NCBI GenBank assembly: GCA_964546285.1
Contig: CAZJJK010000044.1
Coordinates: 1-24,873 of the forward strand
Length of the DNA: 24,873 nt
Origin: CAZJJK01 sp964546285
GTDB lineage: Bacteria > Spirochaetota > Spirochaetia > Treponematales > Breznakiellaceae
Reading direction: 5' to 3'
The notes beneath the pieces are model-generated. The model was not told the origin of the DNA. It made no database searches and saw only the letters and a list, made by a program, of their open reading frames with translations. Each line of letters begins with the position of its first letter. The first letter of the stretch is position 1. The translations under genes and the position numbers were made by a program. Positions 23,762 through 24,873 of the stretch are shown one piece after another.

Positions 23762-24873
23762 CTAGCCGCTTCGCCGCACAGCCTTCCAAAGTTCGTCTCG
23801 TGTTATCTCAAAATACAGGGGACGGCCGTGCGGACAAAGCGCTACGGGTAAGGCCAAAGCCGATTGAGCTAAGGCGGCGGCCGCCGCCGTATCCAAGCTA
23901 TCCCCATCTTTTACGGCCGCTCTGCAGGCCAGCGTGGCGAGCCAATCGCGCGCTAAATCCTTACCGTCTTTTAGATCTAAAATGCTTTTGATTGTACTCC
24001 CGTCATCGCGGCCCCAAGCCGTTGGTAAAGCTGTCAATATCCATCCATCGCCATCGCGTTCTATAACGACGCCCAAGGCGGCTAATTCCGCCTGGGCTTG
24101 CGCTAAAAAGCTATCCGTCTCGGCGTCAGCGGTCGTAAAGGGGTAGGGTACTAATAAATCCTGTTTTGGCGGCGGCGAAGCGAGAAAGCGCTCAAACAAT
24201 ATCCTTTCATGAGCGGCATGTTGGTCAATTAAAAAAAAACGATCGCCGCGTTCCACCGCCAGAAAAAGCCCAAAAACCGTACCAAGGAAGTGAAAATCAT
24301 CATTATTGTCTTTTGCCTCACTGGCTTCACTGGCTTCACTGGTCTCAAGCGACGGCGAATGTGAGGGCAGGGGGGCAAAAGTATAGCGGCCTTCAAGAAG
24401 GGCGGACATGGCCAGGCGGGCTTCTAGTTTTTCACTTCCATCGCTTTTTTGAAGCGCGTGGATAGTATGCGGCCGCTCTTTGCCAAAGCTTTCTTTTTCT
24501 TCCTGACTGAACAAAGCGGGTTCATTCGATTTAGTCTCATTATATTCCGATGGCGCCGCGTAATAAGCGCCGCGTTCGGCGACCGACCCAAGCGTATAAT
24601 GGGAAAATTCTCGCTCAAGCGCCCGGCAGAGAGCACGATGGATACTTGCTTGATCCTTAAAACGAGCCTCTCTTTTGGCGGGGTGAATATTGAAATCAAC
24701 TAAAGCCGGGTCGATATCGATATATACCGCGCCTACCGGATGAACGCCGTTAGGGAAAAACCCGCGTGTGCCATATTCCAATGCGTGCAATAGTGAAAAA
24801 TCCTGAATACGGCGGCCATTGACAAAAACATACTGAAGACGGCGATCATTCCGGTACCATTCCGGCCCGCCGA
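23762..24873 (-). CDS. mutL: DNA mismatch repair protein MutL (N-terminal part off the right edge)
   Basis: MutL links mismatch recognition by MutS to strand incision and excision. About 370 C-terminal residues are visible. They start in the N-terminal transducer domain: LQYVFVNGRRIQDFSLLHA and then DPALVDFNIHPAKREARF, the conserved MutL HPAKxE block. After a variable acidic linker containing SEASEASEA comes the dimerisation domain with DQHAAHERILFE, the DQHA(X)2E(X)4E metal motif of nicking MutL proteins, then ACRAAVKDGD and CPHGRPLY, both partner motifs of the nuclease site. This MutL is thus of the endonuclease type found in bacteria lacking MutH. The ATPase domain lies beyond the window. 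The frame is open to the edge. A T9 run precedes the DQHA motif by four codons. Confidence 0.95.
   Translation of the reverse strand, partial: GGPEWYRNDRRLQYVFVNGRRIQDFSLLHALEYGTRGFFPNGVHPVGAVYIDIDPALVDFNIHPAKREARFKDQASIHRALCRALEREFSHYTLGSVAERGAYYAAPSEYNETKSNEPALFSQEEKESFGKERPHTIHALQKSDGSEKLEARLAMSALLEGRYTFAPLPSHSPSLETSEASEASEAKDNNDDFHFLGTVFGLFLAVERGDRFFLIDQHAAHERILFERFLASPPPKQDLLVPYPFTTADAETDSFLAQAQAELAALGVVIERDGDGWILTALPTAWGRDDGSTIKSILDLKDGKDLARDWLATLACRAAVKDGDSLDTAAAAALAQSALALPVALCPHGRPLYFEITRDELWKAVRRSG
24231..24239 (-). repeat. T9 homopolymer within mutL
   Basis: Nine consecutive A on the + strand (T on the coding strand) encode RFFL directly before IDQHA of the MutL nuclease motif. It is the longest homopolymer noticed inside a coding sequence here. 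Slippage by one base would shift the frame just before the active site. Confidence 0.7.
24315..24341. repeat. Three 9-bp tandem repeats in the mutL linker
   Basis: The unit GCYTCACTG occurs three times in a row and encodes SEASEASEA in the region between the two MutL domains. Copy-number change would be in frame and alter only linker length. Confidence 0.7.

Noticed and set aside
1..24873. Search by eye for tRNA or rRNA genes, CRISPR arrays, transposases, integrases or phage genes.
   Set aside because: None was found; the intergenic stretches are too short and no such protein motifs appear on either strand.

Overview
The window reads as part of a spirochaete genome, most likely a Treponema-like organism of roughly 50% GC (the termite-gut or rumen type rather than the host-restricted pathogens). 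The main reasons are a TatT-type lipoprotein of the TRAP-transporter family best known from Treponema, a secreted TPR/NHL/VWA-like protein, two Wzi-like outer-membrane proteins, and a diderm lipoprotein apparatus (Lnt) beside an ECF biotin transporter. The assignment is by recognition of families, not by a database search. A run of exactly 100 N at 6953-7052 shows this is a scaffolded assembly.

Left part (1-5647, all + strand): a small two-helix membrane protein, two tandem overlapping Wzi-like outer-membrane beta-barrel genes, then UDP-galactopyranose mutase (glf). This looks like a cell-surface polysaccharide region. The first 78 bases and the end of the second Wzi-like gene carry two inverted copies of a ~78-bp repeat (60 of 78 columns identical by hand alignment) that bracket the small gene and the Wzi pair.

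Middle (5727-12858, all - strand): a compact, mostly overlapping gene string transcribed in the order lnt - GT28 diacylglycerol glycosyltransferase - bioY - ecfA - ecfT - tatT - [gap] - DEAD-box helicase. It joins lipoprotein acylation, glycolipid synthesis and biotin uptake. The gap removes the C-terminus of TatT and the N-terminus of the helicase.

Right part: a divergent + strand operon (12941-17578) of a galactokinase-like GHMP kinase, surE, a TPR protein and a secreted TPR/NHL/VWA-like protein, each coupled to the next. Then comes a - strand D-2-hydroxyacid dehydrogenase, divergent from a GH112 beta-galactoside phosphorylase (18703-20907). Next is a two-gene + unit of a small predicted barrel protein and a secreted DUF3857/transglutaminase-like protein. 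The window ends in an endonuclease-type mutL on the - strand that runs off the right edge.

A galactose thread can be inferred: the GH112 enzyme yields galactose-1-phosphate, the GHMP kinase is galactokinase-like (with a rewritten sugar-binding signature), and Glf makes UDP-galactofuranose. galT and galE are not in the window. No tRNA, rRNA, CRISPR array, insertion sequence or phage gene was seen, and no gene-free stretch exceeds 300 bases. The points most worth a second look are the flanking inverted repeats, the altered GHMP kinase, two putative leaderless promoters, the insertion in EcfT that contains a palindrome, the T9 tract beside the MutL nuclease motif, and the GH112 gene.
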